Part shown: one piece after another, positions 6,162-14,211 of the stretch
Layout of the letters: every line of letters begins with the position of its first letter
Position numbering within the stretch: the stretch's first letter is position 1
Source of the DNA: UBA3775 sp964572955
GTDB taxonomy: Bacteria; Bacillota; Clostridia; Lachnospirales; Lachnospiraceae
Direction: 5' to 3'
Assembly (NCBI GenBank): GCA_964572955.1
Contig: CAZNGY010000036.1
Coordinates: forward strand, 1-19,510
Length of the DNA stretch: 19,510 nucleotides
Program-made: the position numbers and the translations under genes
The notes under the pieces: model-generated
Database searches by the model: none
What the model was told of the DNA's origin: nothing
Seen by the model: only the letters and a program-made list of their open reading frames with translations

Positions 6162-6635
6162 TTGCTGATCAGTATTGTATTAAATGGAAAAAAAGTAACG
6201 GATGATGTAAATGCAGATATGACTCTTTATGATTTCGTAAGGAAACATGGCTGTTACAGTGTTAAATGCGGATGTGAAACTACTAATTGCGGATTATGTA
6301 CGGTATTCCTTGATGAAAAGCCTGTTCTGTCGTGTGCCGTTCTCGCGGCCAGAGCATCCGGAAGCAGTGTTACAACGCTTGAGGGACTTCAGAAAGAAGC
6401 AGAGGAGTTCGGGGCATTTATAGCGGACCAGGGAGCGGAACAGTGCGGATTCTGCAACCCGGGAATGATAATGAATGCTATTGCCTTGTTTAGGGAGAAT
6501 CCGGAACCGTCAGATGAAGAAATACTTAAATATCTTGCAGGAAATCTTTGCAGATGTTCGGGATATGACGGACAATTGCGGGGAATACATGAATTTATCA
6601 AGTATAGGAAAAATGGAGGAAAATCATGCGTGTAG
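6162..6635 (+). CDS. Molybdenum hydroxylase [2Fe-2S] (small) subunit
   Basis: A 157-residue iron-sulfur subunit with two [2Fe-2S] clusters, carrying electrons from the Mo site to FAD. The N-terminal plant-type ferredoxin domain has Cys38-x4-Cys43-x2-Cys46-x11-Cys58. The C-terminal helical domain has Cys95-x2-Cys98 in QCGFCNPGM and Cys130-x-Cys132 in NLCRCSGY. This is the full canonical ligand set; Cys36 is an extra thiol. Translation probably starts at the TTG at 6162, since AAGGAGG at 6146-6152 lies 9 bases upstream and the protein begins with the expected LISIVLNGK strand. Its 3' end overlaps the Mo-subunit start by 10 bases, consistent with coupled translation and a fixed subunit ratio. 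Confidence 0.95.
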   Translation: MLISIVLNGKKVTDDVNADMTLYDFVRKHGCYSVKCGCETTNCGLCTVFLDEKPVLSCAVLAARASGSSVTTLEGLQKEAEEFGAFIADQGAEQCGFCNPGMIMNAIALFRENPEPSDEEILKYLAGNLCRCSGYDGQLRGIHEFIKYRKNGGKSCV

Positions 6636-8923
6636 TAGGTCAGCCGGTCAGAAAAAAAGATGCAATGCAGTTGGTTACCGGCAAGCCTCTTTATGTAGAG
6701 GATCTTGCTCCGGCAGGAAGTTTGGTTGTTAAGCTTTTAAGAAGTCCTTATGCAAATGCAATGATTCAGGAAATAAATACCGATACAGCTCTAAAAGTGC
6801 CGGGAATCGAAGCAATATATACATGGGAAGATGTTCCGAATGAAAGATTTGCTCAGGCAGGGCAGACATATCCGGAATGGAGTCCTTATGACAGACTTAT
6901 ATTGGACAGGCATGTCAGATTCGTGGGAGATGCAGTGGCGATAGTTGCCGGAGAAGACGAAACAAGTGTTGATAAGGCAATAAAGCTTATTAAAGTAAAA
7001 TATGAAGTGCTTCCGGCAGTTCTTGATTACCATAAAGCTAAGGATAATGAGATTTTGGTTCATCCGGAGGACAACTGGCAGTCTTTGTATCCGGTAGGTG
7101 CGGATAACAAAAGAAATCTCTGTGCTCACATGGAAGAAGAACATGGAAATCCGGAAGAAGTATTTGAAAAATGTGATATAGTTTTGGAAAAAAAGTATCA
7201 TGTTCCTGCAGCGAATCAGACAATGATGGAAACGTTTCGTACAGCATGTTCAATAGATGCGTATGGAAGGCTTGTTGTATTAAGTTCAACACAGATAGTC
7301 TTTCATGTAAGAAGAATTCTTTCCAGGGCTTTGGGAATACCTAAAAGCAAAATACGTTCTCTTAAGCCGAGAATAGGCGGTGGATTTGGAGCAAAGCAGA
7401 CGGTTGTAAGTGAAATATATCCGGCATTTGTTACATGGAAGACAAAGAAACCTTCGATGATGATTTATTCAAGATATGAAAGCCAGATAGCGGGTTCGCC
7501 AAGACATGAAATGGAAGTGACTGTAAAACTAGGAGCGGATAAGGACGGAAAAATAAGGGCAATAGATGTATATAATCTCTCCAATACCGGAGCATACGGA
7601 GACCATGGTCCCACTACGGCCGGTCTGACCGGACATAAATCAATACCGATGTATACGGCAAATCTTGAAGCTTTCAGGCATACATTTGATGTAGTATATA
7701 CAAATCAGCTGGCATCCGGAGCATACAGAGGATATGGTGCAACACAGGGTATTTTTGCATTGGAGTCTCTGGTAAATGAGTTGGCGGATATTTTGAAAAT
7801 GAATCCGGTTGAGTTGAGGCTAAAAAATGTTCTTAAACAGGGAATGCAGATGCCGGCATATTATAATGAGACGGCAATGAGCTGCAGACTGGATGAATGT
7901 CTTGAGAGAGCTGCAGAAATGGTCAACTGGAAAGAAAACTATCCGTGCCGCGATATGGGAAACGGAAAGGTAAGAGCTGTAGGAATTGCCATGGCGATGC
8001 AGGGCTCATGTATTTCATTTGTAGATGTCGGTTCAGCGACAATAATGCTTAATGAAGATGGCAGCTACCGACTTTCAATTGCTGCTGCAGATATGGGTAC
8101 CGGATGTGATACAATACTTGCACAGATGGCAGCGGAGTGTCTTGGAGTGTCTGCTGATGAGATTTTTGTTTCAGGAGCTGATACGGATTCGTCACCATAT
8201 GATTCCGGTTCTTATGCTTCAAGTACAACATACATAACTGGACAGGCAGTAGTAAAAGCAGCCACAGAACTTGAAAGAAAAATAAAGATTGTAGCAGCAG
8301 ATATGCTTTCTTGTGAACCTGATGAAGTAGATTTTGACGGTAAAAAAGCAATGTCTGAAAAAGATGGAAAGAGTGTTACAATAGAAGAAATAGGTTATAA
8401 AGCTCAATGCAGCAGCGATATTGCACTTGTGGCGACAGAAAGTCACACATCTCCGGTTTCACCGCCTCCTTATATGGCCGGTGCAGTAGAAATTGAATTG
8501 GATAAGGAAACAGGACATGTTGAAATACTTCATTATGCAGCAGTTGTTGACTGTGGAACTGTGGTAAATCCGAATCTTGCAAGAGTACAGGTGGATGGAG
8601 GTCTTGGTCAGGGAATAGGAATGACGTTGTTTGAGAATGTTCAGTATTCACCTGAGGGACGGCTTTATAATGATTCGTTTATGCAGTATAAAATACCTAC
8701 AAGACTTGATTATGGTAAAATAGATGTTGAATTCAGACCAAGTTATGAGCCGACGGGACCGTTTGGAGTAAAATCCATAGGTGAGGTTGTAATTAACACT
8801 CCGGCACCGGCGATTGCTCATGCAATTCATAATGCATGCGGCGGCTATTTCAGGGATTTACCTATAACAAGTGAAAAGATTGCAATGTATTGTGCAGAAA
8901 ATAATGAAAAACGTAATGATTAA
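6626..8923 (+). CDS. Molybdenum hydroxylase large (molybdopterin-binding) subunit, xanthine dehydrogenase family
   Basis: A 765-residue catalytic subunit that hydroxylates a carbon centre of its substrate using water-derived oxygen. Residues 1 to about 110 are the a/b hammerhead domain (VTGKPLYVEDL), and the rest is the molybdopterin-binding domain. Key motifs are GGGFGAKQ at 251-258, GAYRGYGATQ at 365-374 (Arg368 matches the substrate Arg of xanthine dehydrogenase rather than the Cys of CO dehydrogenase), MGTGCDTILAQ at 490-500, a Ser/Gly-rich loop at 528-542, and KSIGE at 716-720, where Glu720 is the predicted catalytic base. MMETFRTA near 200 replaces the common EP-type loop. By context (YqeB, YqeC, MocA) it is probably a selenium-dependent hydroxylase carrying molybdopterin cytosine dinucleotide. 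The substrate is unknown; purines, nicotinate-like heterocycles or aldehydes are possible. GGAGG supports the ATG. Confidence 0.95.
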   Translation: MRVVGQPVRKKDAMQLVTGKPLYVEDLAPAGSLVVKLLRSPYANAMIQEINTDTALKVPGIEAIYTWEDVPNERFAQAGQTYPEWSPYDRLILDRHVRFVGDAVAIVAGEDETSVDKAIKLIKVKYEVLPAVLDYHKAKDNEILVHPEDNWQSLYPVGADNKRNLCAHMEEEHGNPEEVFEKCDIVLEKKYHVPAANQTMMETFRTACSIDAYGRLVVLSSTQIVFHVRRILSRALGIPKSKIRSLKPRIGGGFGAKQTVVSEIYPAFVTWKTKKPSMMIYSRYESQIAGSPRHEMEVTVKLGADKDGKIRAIDVYNLSNTGAYGDHGPTTAGLTGHKSIPMYTANLEAFRHTFDVVYTNQLASGAYRGYGATQGIFALESLVNELADILKMNPVELRLKNVLKQGMQMPAYYNETAMSCRLDECLERAAEMVNWKENYPCRDMGNGKVRAVGIAMAMQGSCISFVDVGSATIMLNEDGSYRLSIAAADMGTGCDTILAQMAAECLGVSADEIFVSGADTDSSPYDSGSYASSTTYITGQAVVKAATELERKIKIVAADMLSCEPDEVDFDGKKAMSEKDGKSVTIEEIGYKAQCSSDIALVATESHTSPVSPPPYMAGAVEIELDKETGHVEILHYAAVVDCGTVVNPNLARVQVDGGLGQGIGMTLFENVQYSPEGRLYNDSFMQYKIPTRLDYGKIDVEFRPSYEPTGPFGVKSIGEVVINTPAPAIAHAIHNACGGYFRDLPITSEKIAMYCAENNEKRND

Positions 8924-9674
8924 AAGATATACTCAGAGAGGGTGTGACGATTGTGACAGCCTCTCTGAGGCACTTATGCTTTCAGAAAGACGAAAAGAAG
9001 TGGTTTCAGTTGTTGGTGCAGGAGGTAAGACAACTACGGTGTTAAGACTGCACTATGAATACAGAGCAGAAAATAAAAGGCATATTCTTACGACGACAAC
9101 GCACATGTTAATACCTGAGGAGTGTGAAAAATTCTTTTGTCAGAATCCGGACATAGCCGTCTGTCAGGAAATTTTGGAACAGGAAGGCTGTCTTTTTTTA
9201 GGAAAACCGGTGTCAGATGTAAAGGTTAAGGGATTTGAAGCAGAGGAACTGTTAGAAATTATCAGGAAAACAAAAGCGGACTGCTTTATTGAGGCAGATG
9301 GTTCAAAACACCTTCCAATAAAAGTTCCGGCAGAGCATGAACCGGTAATATGCAGTGAAACAACTGTTTTGGTTTATGTGGTTGGGCTTGACTGTTTAGA
9401 TAAAAAAATTTCAGAAGTCTGTTTCAGATCAGAAAATGCCGAAAGACTTTTGAAAAAAAAAGGTGAAGGGATTATTACGGAGCAGGATGTGGTATTAATT
9501 GCATCATCTCTGCAAGGCGGAAAAAAGAATTCAGACGCAAATATGAGGTATACAGTGCTTTTAAATAAAGCAGACAGTGCAGCTCTTGAGAAAAGGGCAA
9601 ATAAGATTGCGGAAATTCTGGTGAAAAAGGGAATTACCGTTATCGTTGCGTCAGGGCTGGGGAACCGGCATTAA
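8916..9674 (+). CDS. yqeC: SDMH accessory protein YqeC
   Basis: A 252-residue (from this start) predicted nucleotide-binding protein of the YqeC family, known only as a genetic marker of selenium-dependent molybdenum hydroxylase systems. It has a P-loop, VVGAGGKTTT at 32-41, a TTTTHM segment at 59-64, the family signature EADGSKHLPIKVPAEHEPVI at 126-145, and LLNKAD at 215-220, which resembles the guanine-specificity NKxD motif. Its start is ambiguous. The ATG at 8916 overlaps the stop of the Mo subunit and keeps the SLSEAL leader typical of the family. The ATG at 8976 follows a GAGG and lies just after a perfect 10-bp inverted repeat, and would give 232 residues. The ATG at 8871 would lie deep inside the previous gene and is unlikely. 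Its role in selenium insertion or Moco delivery is unproven. Confidence 0.9.
   Translation: MIKRYTQRGCDDCDSLSEALMLSERRKEVVSVVGAGGKTTTVLRLHYEYRAENKRHILTTTTHMLIPEECEKFFCQNPDIAVCQEILEQEGCLFLGKPVSDVKVKGFEAEELLEIIRKTKADCFIEADGSKHLPIKVPAEHEPVICSETTVLVYVVGLDCLDKKISEVCFRSENAERLLKKKGEGIITEQDVVLIASSLQGGKKNSDANMRYTVLLNKADSAALEKRANKIAEILVKKGITVIVASGLGNRH
8932..8969 (+). repeat. Perfect 10-bp inverted repeat at the Mo-subunit/yqeC junction
   Basis: CTCAGAGAGG at 8932-8941 and CCTCTCTGAG at 8960-8969 are exact reverse complements, separated by 18 bases in which TGT and ACA can extend the stem. It begins 8 bases after the Mo-subunit stop and lies within the first codons of yqeC as annotated. No T run follows. 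An mRNA-stabilising or processing hairpin that sets enzyme above accessory expression is one reading. Confidence 0.55.
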
Positions 9675-9696
9675 GACTACTGAAAAGGAAATTAAA

Positions 9697-11037
9697 ATGA
9701 AGGTTTTAATAAAAGGAGCAGGTGATTTGGCAACAGGAGTTGCGGCTCTTATGTTCAGACATGGGTTTCAAATTATAATGACGGAAATTTCAGTTCCATT
9801 GACTGTAAGAAGACAGGTGGCTTTTTCAAAAGCCGTTTATGAGGGGAAATGCGTTGTAGAAGGAATTACGGCAGAACTGGCAGAAGATTTTGAAAGTGCG
9901 GTTAAAATATTGCAAAACGGAAAAATTGCCGTTGTGGTTGACCCGGAAGCAGATATAAGAAAGGATTTTAATCCGGATATTCTTGTTGACGGTATAATGG
10001 CAAAAAAAAATACGGGAACCTGTATTAATGATGCCCCTGTGGTAATAGCTCTGGGACCGGGTTTTACGGCGGGAAAAGACTGCAATGCGGTAATAGAAAC
10101 CATGCGTGGAGAAAATCTGGGTAAGCCTCTTTATAAAGGAATGGCACTTCCGAATACCGGAATTCCCGGGGTTGTGGGAGGATATGCTGCAGAGAGACTT
10201 ATAAAGGCGGCTGCAGACGGTAAAATGAAACCGGTTGCATTAATAGGTGATGTTGTAAAGAAAGGCGATTTACTTGCAGTAACCGGAAATAAAAATGTAT
10301 ATGCGCAGATAGATGGAGTAATAAGGGGAATGCTTCAGGAGGGGGTGAATGTATATGAAGGTATGAAAATCGGCGATGTAGATCCCCGAAGTGATGGCTC
10401 ACTTGTTTATATAATATCCGACAAATCGGTAAAAATCGGTAAAGGTGTTTTGGAAGCTGTTGAAAGATTTTGTTTTAAAGATTATGCAATCTGTCTTCTG
10501 GCAGCAGGAAGTTCAACGAGATTCGGAAGTAACAAACTGCTGTATAAAAAAAACGGGAAGCCTTTATTTTTAAATATGTTTGACAAAATCGATACATTTT
10601 CGACATGCGGAAAAATTGTCGTAACAGGTTATGAGGAAATTAAGGAAAAGGCTTTGGAATACGGATTTACGACAGTCGTAAATAAAAGTCCTGAAAAAGG
10701 AATTTCGGAATCCGTAAAATTGGGGCTTCGACAGATTTTATCAGATAATCCGGAAACGAAGGCTGTTATGTTTGTGGTCTGTGACCAGCCTGAACTAAGT
10801 GAAAAAACAATGTATTCACTGATGGTTCGTCATGGAATGAATGAAGAATTAATATGTTGTCCGGAGGCAGATGGAAGAATAGGTAATCCTGTGATTTTCG
10901 GCAAAAAATTCTTTGCTGAATTAAAAGAGCTTGTGGGTGATATTGGTGGAAAATCGGTTGTAAAAAAGCATATGTCAGAGGTGATTACAATATCGGCTGC
11001 CGGAGATGAATTAAAAGACATGGATTACAGATATTAA
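9697..11037 (+). CDS. yqeB: YqeB - MocA fusion (SDMH protein + molybdenum cofactor cytidylyltransferase)
   Basis: A 446-residue two-domain protein. Residues 1 to about 260 match YqeB/EF2563-type SDMH proteins: an N-terminal Rossmann-like strand VLIKGAGDLATGVA, then DPEADIRKDFNPDILVDGIMA cut by the usual IALGPGF and NTGIPGVVGGYAAERLI segments. Residues about 263-446 are a MocA-type nucleotidyltransferase with LLAAGSSTRFGSNKLL at 267-282 (nucleotide loop and Lys), GISESVKLGL at 335-344, VCDQPEL at 361-367 (metal-binding Asp) and GNPVIF at 396-401. MocA joins CTP to Mo-molybdopterin to give the cytosine dinucleotide cofactor (family knowledge). The fusion implies that YqeB acts at that step or channels the product. 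The ATG at 9697 is chosen for its AAAAGGAA ribosome binding site and family-typical start; an upstream ATG at 9646 lies inside yqeC. Confidence 0.9.
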   Translation: MKVLIKGAGDLATGVAALMFRHGFQIIMTEISVPLTVRRQVAFSKAVYEGKCVVEGITAELAEDFESAVKILQNGKIAVVVDPEADIRKDFNPDILVDGIMAKKNTGTCINDAPVVIALGPGFTAGKDCNAVIETMRGENLGKPLYKGMALPNTGIPGVVGGYAAERLIKAAADGKMKPVALIGDVVKKGDLLAVTGNKNVYAQIDGVIRGMLQEGVNVYEGMKIGDVDPRSDGSLVYIISDKSVKIGKGVLEAVERFCFKDYAICLLAAGSSTRFGSNKLLYKKNGKPLFLNMFDKIDTFSTCGKIVVTGYEEIKEKALEYGFTTVVNKSPEKGISESVKLGLRQILSDNPETKAVMFVVCDQPELSEKTMYSLMVRHGMNEELICCPEADGRIGNPVIFGKKFFAELKELVGDIGGKSVVKKHMSEVITISAAGDELKDMDYRY

Positions 11038-11057
11038 ATTAAGATAAAGGTGACAAT

Positions 11058-11900
11058 ATGAAAAAAAACGGTAAATTGATAATTTTTATGACAATGTTAG
11101 TTGTTATGGGAACTACGGTTATCGGAGGCTGTGCCAAAACAGAAAATGAGAAAGTAACGGAAATTAATATTTTTGTTGCAGCAAGTCTGAATTCGGCAAT
11201 GACGGATATAGTAAGTGAATATGAAAAGGAACATGAAAATGTCAAAATAATAATCAATGCTGATAGTTCAGGAACGCTGATGGAACAGATAAAAAACGGA
11301 TTTTCGTGTGATATATTTTTTTCGGCAGCATCAAAACAGATGAATGAACTTGAAGGAAACGGATTTGTAAAAGAAGGTACAAGACAGGACGTTCTGAAAA
11401 ACACTCTTGTTGTTATAACAGGAAAAGGAAGCGGAACGAAAGTTACCGGACTTAGAGACATTGGAAATGCGGAATCAATTGCATTGGCGGACGGAAGCGT
11501 ACCGGCAGGAAGGTATACACGTAATGCAATGATTGCAATCGGATTGCTTGACAAAACGGAAGATGCATCAGCAATAACGACGAATGAGATTTCCGAAAGA
11601 CTTGGCGGAGTGGAGATAAGTGAGCAGAGTAATGTAAGTAAAGTTTTAACTGCGGTAAGTTTTGGAAGCTGTGAATGCGGTACAACTTATTATTCGGATG
11701 TCTGCGGGTATGAGGATAGTGTCGAGATTCTTGAATTTGTGGATGAGAAATATACTGGAAAGATAATATATCCGGCGGCAAGAATTTATAATGAAGAAGC
11801 TGATGAAAGTGTGACTGAAGCGGCAGACGATTTTTACGGTTTTATGTTGTCGGAAAGAGCTGAAGAAATTTATGAAAAGTATTTATTTGTTGCAGAATAA
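11058..11900 (+). CDS. modA: Molybdate ABC transporter substrate-binding lipoprotein
   Basis: A 280-residue extracytoplasmic molybdate-binding protein anchored by lipid. The signal peptide is KK-charged, hydrophobic from about 7 to 22, and ends in a lipobox with Cys25 (VIGGC), so signal peptidase II cleavage is predicted. ModA motifs follow: FVAASLNSAM at 39-48, DSSGTLMEQI at 69-78, CDIFFSAASKQM at 84-95, and later DGSVPAGRYTRNA. The Ser residues of the first motifs are the usual oxyanion ligands (family knowledge). Tungstate versus molybdate preference cannot be read from sequence. AAAGGTG precedes the ATG. The 3' end overlaps modB by 29 bases, so the two are likely translated together. Confidence 0.94.
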   Translation: MKKNGKLIIFMTMLVVMGTTVIGGCAKTENEKVTEINIFVAASLNSAMTDIVSEYEKEHENVKIIINADSSGTLMEQIKNGFSCDIFFSAASKQMNELEGNGFVKEGTRQDVLKNTLVVITGKGSGTKVTGLRDIGNAESIALADGSVPAGRYTRNAMIAIGLLDKTEDASAITTNEISERLGGVEISEQSNVSKVLTAVSFGSCECGTTYYSDVCGYEDSVEILEFVDEKYTGKIIYPAARIYNEEADESVTEAADDFYGFMLSERAEEIYEKYLFVAE

Positions 11901-12588
11901 TATATGGCAGATATTAGGAGAACTGGATTACAGTCCGCTTATAATTTCGTTAAAGACGGGAGTTGTGGCAACGGTTGTATGTTTTTTTCTGGGAGTATTT
12001 GCCGCAGCGAAAAGCATGAATATGAGAAGAATCCCTAAAGCAATTCTTGATGGGATACTGACACTGCCAATGGTGCTTCCGCCGACTGCATCCGGATTTA
12101 TTCTGTTGTTAGTGTTCGGAAGAAATCGGATGGCAGGAAATTTTTTATATGAAGAATTTGGAATTAAGGTTGTTCAGACCTGGATTGGATGCATAGTTGC
12201 GGCAGTGGTGATATCATTTCCGCTTATGTATAAAAATGCCAGGGCTGCATTTGAACAGGTGGATACCAGTATAATAAATGCCGGAAAAACACTTGGGATG
12301 AGTGATTTTAAGATATTTTGGAAAGTTGTTTTACCGACGGCAGGACCGGGAGTGGTTTCAGGAACCATACTTACTTTTGCCAGATCGATAGGGGAATATG
12401 GGGCAACATCAATGCTTGCAGGTAATATACCCGGAAAAACAGGTACTGTATCACAGAAAATTGCCATGGTATTGCAAAACGGAGATTATATGGCTGCAGG
12501 ATTATGGACGATGATTATCCTTATAATTTCACTTGTAATCATAATTTCGGTGAATGTCATATTATCAGACCACAGGTCAGACGGATAG
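11872..12588 (+). CDS. modB: Molybdate ABC transporter permease
   Basis: A 238-residue inner-membrane permease with about five or six hydrophobic helices. It carries the EAA-type coupling loop for the ATPase, INAGKTLGMSDFKIFWKVVLP near 135-155, followed by the ModB-typical LTFARSIGEYGATSMLAGNIPGKT near 167-190. LTLPMVLPPTASGF near 62-75 is also highly characteristic of ModB. The start ATG at 11872 lies inside modA and its ribosome binding site is weak; TTG codons at 11887 and 11890 are alternatives. A gap of 62 bases follows before moaC, the largest gap in the operon. Confidence 0.93.
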   Translation: MKSIYLLQNNIWQILGELDYSPLIISLKTGVVATVVCFFLGVFAAAKSMNMRRIPKAILDGILTLPMVLPPTASGFILLLVFGRNRMAGNFLYEEFGIKVVQTWIGCIVAAVVISFPLMYKNARAAFEQVDTSIINAGKTLGMSDFKIFWKVVLPTAGPGVVSGTILTFARSIGEYGATSMLAGNIPGKTGTVSQKIAMVLQNGDYMAAGLWTMIILIISLVIIISVNVILSDHRSDG

Positions 12589-12650
12589 ATTGCGGAATGG
12601 AGAATGTGATGCTGAATGTGTATGCAGAATAAATTTAACGGAGGATGATA

Positions 12651-13133
12651 ATGCAGGAGTTTTCACACTTTAACGAAAAAGGTGATGCGGTTATGGTTGA
12701 CATAGGTAACAAATCTGATACTGAAAGAATTGCGGTTGCATCCGGAATTATAAGTATGAGCCGGGAATGTTTTGAAAAAATATCGGCAGGAAATATAAAA
12801 AAAGGCGATGTTTTGGGAATTGCAAGAATTGCAGGTATCATGGGATTAAAAAGAACGTCAGAACTTATTCCGCTGTGTCATCAGATTCCGATTACAGATG
12901 CGAAAATAGAATTTGAAATGTTGGAAAACAGCAGAATAAGGGTTGTATGTCAGGTTAAAACAACTTACAAAACAGGAGTGGAAATGGAGGCACTGACGGG
13001 TGTAACAACGGCTTTGCTTACCATATATGATATGTGTAAGGCTGTGGATAAGATGATGGAAATTTCGGATGTCGGTCTGTGTAGTAAAAGCGGTGGTAAA
13101 AGCGGAGATTTTAACAGGGAATTGCAAGGGTAA
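12651..13133 (+). CDS. moaC: Cyclic pyranopterin monophosphate synthase MoaC
   Basis: A 160-residue cytoplasmic enzyme that converts the MoaA product (3',8-cH2GTP) to cyclic pyranopterin monophosphate. Family hallmarks are all present: MVDIGNKSDTERIAVASG at 15-32, LCHQIPI at 75-81 with the active-site His77, TGVEMEALTGV at 108-118, and YDMCKAVDK at 126-134, whose Asp127 and Lys130 correspond to catalytic residues of E. coli MoaC, as does Lys51. The ATG at 12651 is chosen because CGGAGG lies 6 bases upstream; the ATG at 12645 would touch that site. It is placed between modB and modC, which is unusual, as the three transporter genes normally adjoin. Its length is normal for the family. Confidence 0.95.
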   Translation: MQEFSHFNEKGDAVMVDIGNKSDTERIAVASGIISMSRECFEKISAGNIKKGDVLGIARIAGIMGLKRTSELIPLCHQIPITDAKIEFEMLENSRIRVVCQVKTTYKTGVEMEALTGVTTALLTIYDMCKAVDKMMEISDVGLCSKSGGKSGDFNRELQG

Positions 13134-13139
13134 TTGTTT

Positions 13140-14189
13140 ATGCATATAGAGTGTGACATAAAGAAAAAACTCAGAAATTTTGAACTTGATGTAAGGTTTG
13201 AAAGTGATCGCAAGTGGATAGGTATTCTGGGCGAAAGCGGCAGCGGAAAAAGTATGTTGCTTAAATGTATTGCAGGTCTTGAAAAACCTGATTCCGGATT
13301 CATAAGCATACATGGAAATACAGTGTATGACGGAAAAAAAGGAATGGATGTAAGTCCGCAGAAAAGAGGTACGGGTTATCTTTTTCAGAATTATGCACTG
13401 TTTCCTAAAATGACGGTTTCAGAGAATATATTGGCGGTATCGAGAGGAAAAAGAAATGACAGACAAAAAACTTTGATACAGATGCTGGACATTTTTAACC
13501 TGAAAGAAATAAAGGATAAATATCCGTTTGAAATCTCAGGGGGACAGCAGCAGAAAGCGGCACTTGCAAGAATAATGGCATCTGAGCCGGATGTCATCCT
13601 GCTTGATGAACCTTTTTCAGCAATAGATATGTATCAGAAAGATAGGCTGATGAGGGAACTTAAACTAATGCTTAAGGATTTTGAGGGGACAATAATTCTG
13701 GTTTCACACAGCAGGGATGAAATTTATGCTTTTTGTGAAGAACTTGTAATTATAGAAGATGGTCATGTTATATGCAGCGGGGATGTTAAAACAATTTTTA
13801 AAAAGCCGTTGTGGAAAAGTGCTGCAAGGCTTACAGGATGCAAAAATATTACAAGAGCGGAGTATAAAGATAATGGCACGGTTTATCTGCCGGAATGGGA
13901 TGTTTTATTAAATGGGGAGCATTCATATATTGATGATGTGGGATACATAGGGTACAGGGCTCATGATTTTATTCCGGTGTGGGGTGAACGAAAAGAGAAC
14001 TGCATAAAAGCTGAAATTGTATATGTAACGGAACAGCCCTTCGAAAGGTTATATTTTATAAAACCGGCAGCAGAGGGCTCCGATGAAATCTGTTGGGCAG
14101 TTCAGCGTGCAAGACTTGAGGAATTTGAAAAACGGGGTATGCCTGACTACGTGATGATTGCTGAAGACAGGCTGTTGTTTTTGAAATAA
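13140..14189 (+). CDS. modC: Molybdate ABC transporter ATP-binding protein
   Basis: A 349-residue ATPase of the molybdate importer. ABC motifs are complete: Walker A GESGSGKS at 31-38, Q-loop Gln83, signature ISGGQQQKAALAR at 132-144, Walker B VILLDEPFSAID at 152-163 and an H-loop in VSHSRDE. The short N-terminus before Walker A and the KRGTGYLFQNYALFP segment are ModC-like. The C-terminal 120 residues occupy the place of the TOBE oxyanion-sensing domain but look divergent, so molybdate feedback control is uncertain. The ATG at 13140 follows AAGGG by 9 bases; an in-frame TTG at 13134 is too close. It follows moaC by 6 bases and is separated from modAB by that gene. Confidence 0.92.
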   Translation: MHIECDIKKKLRNFELDVRFESDRKWIGILGESGSGKSMLLKCIAGLEKPDSGFISIHGNTVYDGKKGMDVSPQKRGTGYLFQNYALFPKMTVSENILAVSRGKRNDRQKTLIQMLDIFNLKEIKDKYPFEISGGQQQKAALARIMASEPDVILLDEPFSAIDMYQKDRLMRELKLMLKDFEGTIILVSHSRDEIYAFCEELVIIEDGHVICSGDVKTIFKKPLWKSAARLTGCKNITRAEYKDNGTVYLPEWDVLLNGEHSYIDDVGYIGYRAHDFIPVWGERKENCIKAEIVYVTEQPFERLYFIKPAAEGSDEICWAVQRARLEEFEKRGMPDYVMIAEDRLLFLK

Positions 14190-14211
14190 ATATAGTTAAG
14201 TGAGGAATAAC

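Noticed and set aside
11039..11554. 171-codon minus-strand open frame opposite modA
   Set aside because: Ser/Phe-rich antisense shadow of a gene with a lipobox and complete ModA motifs.
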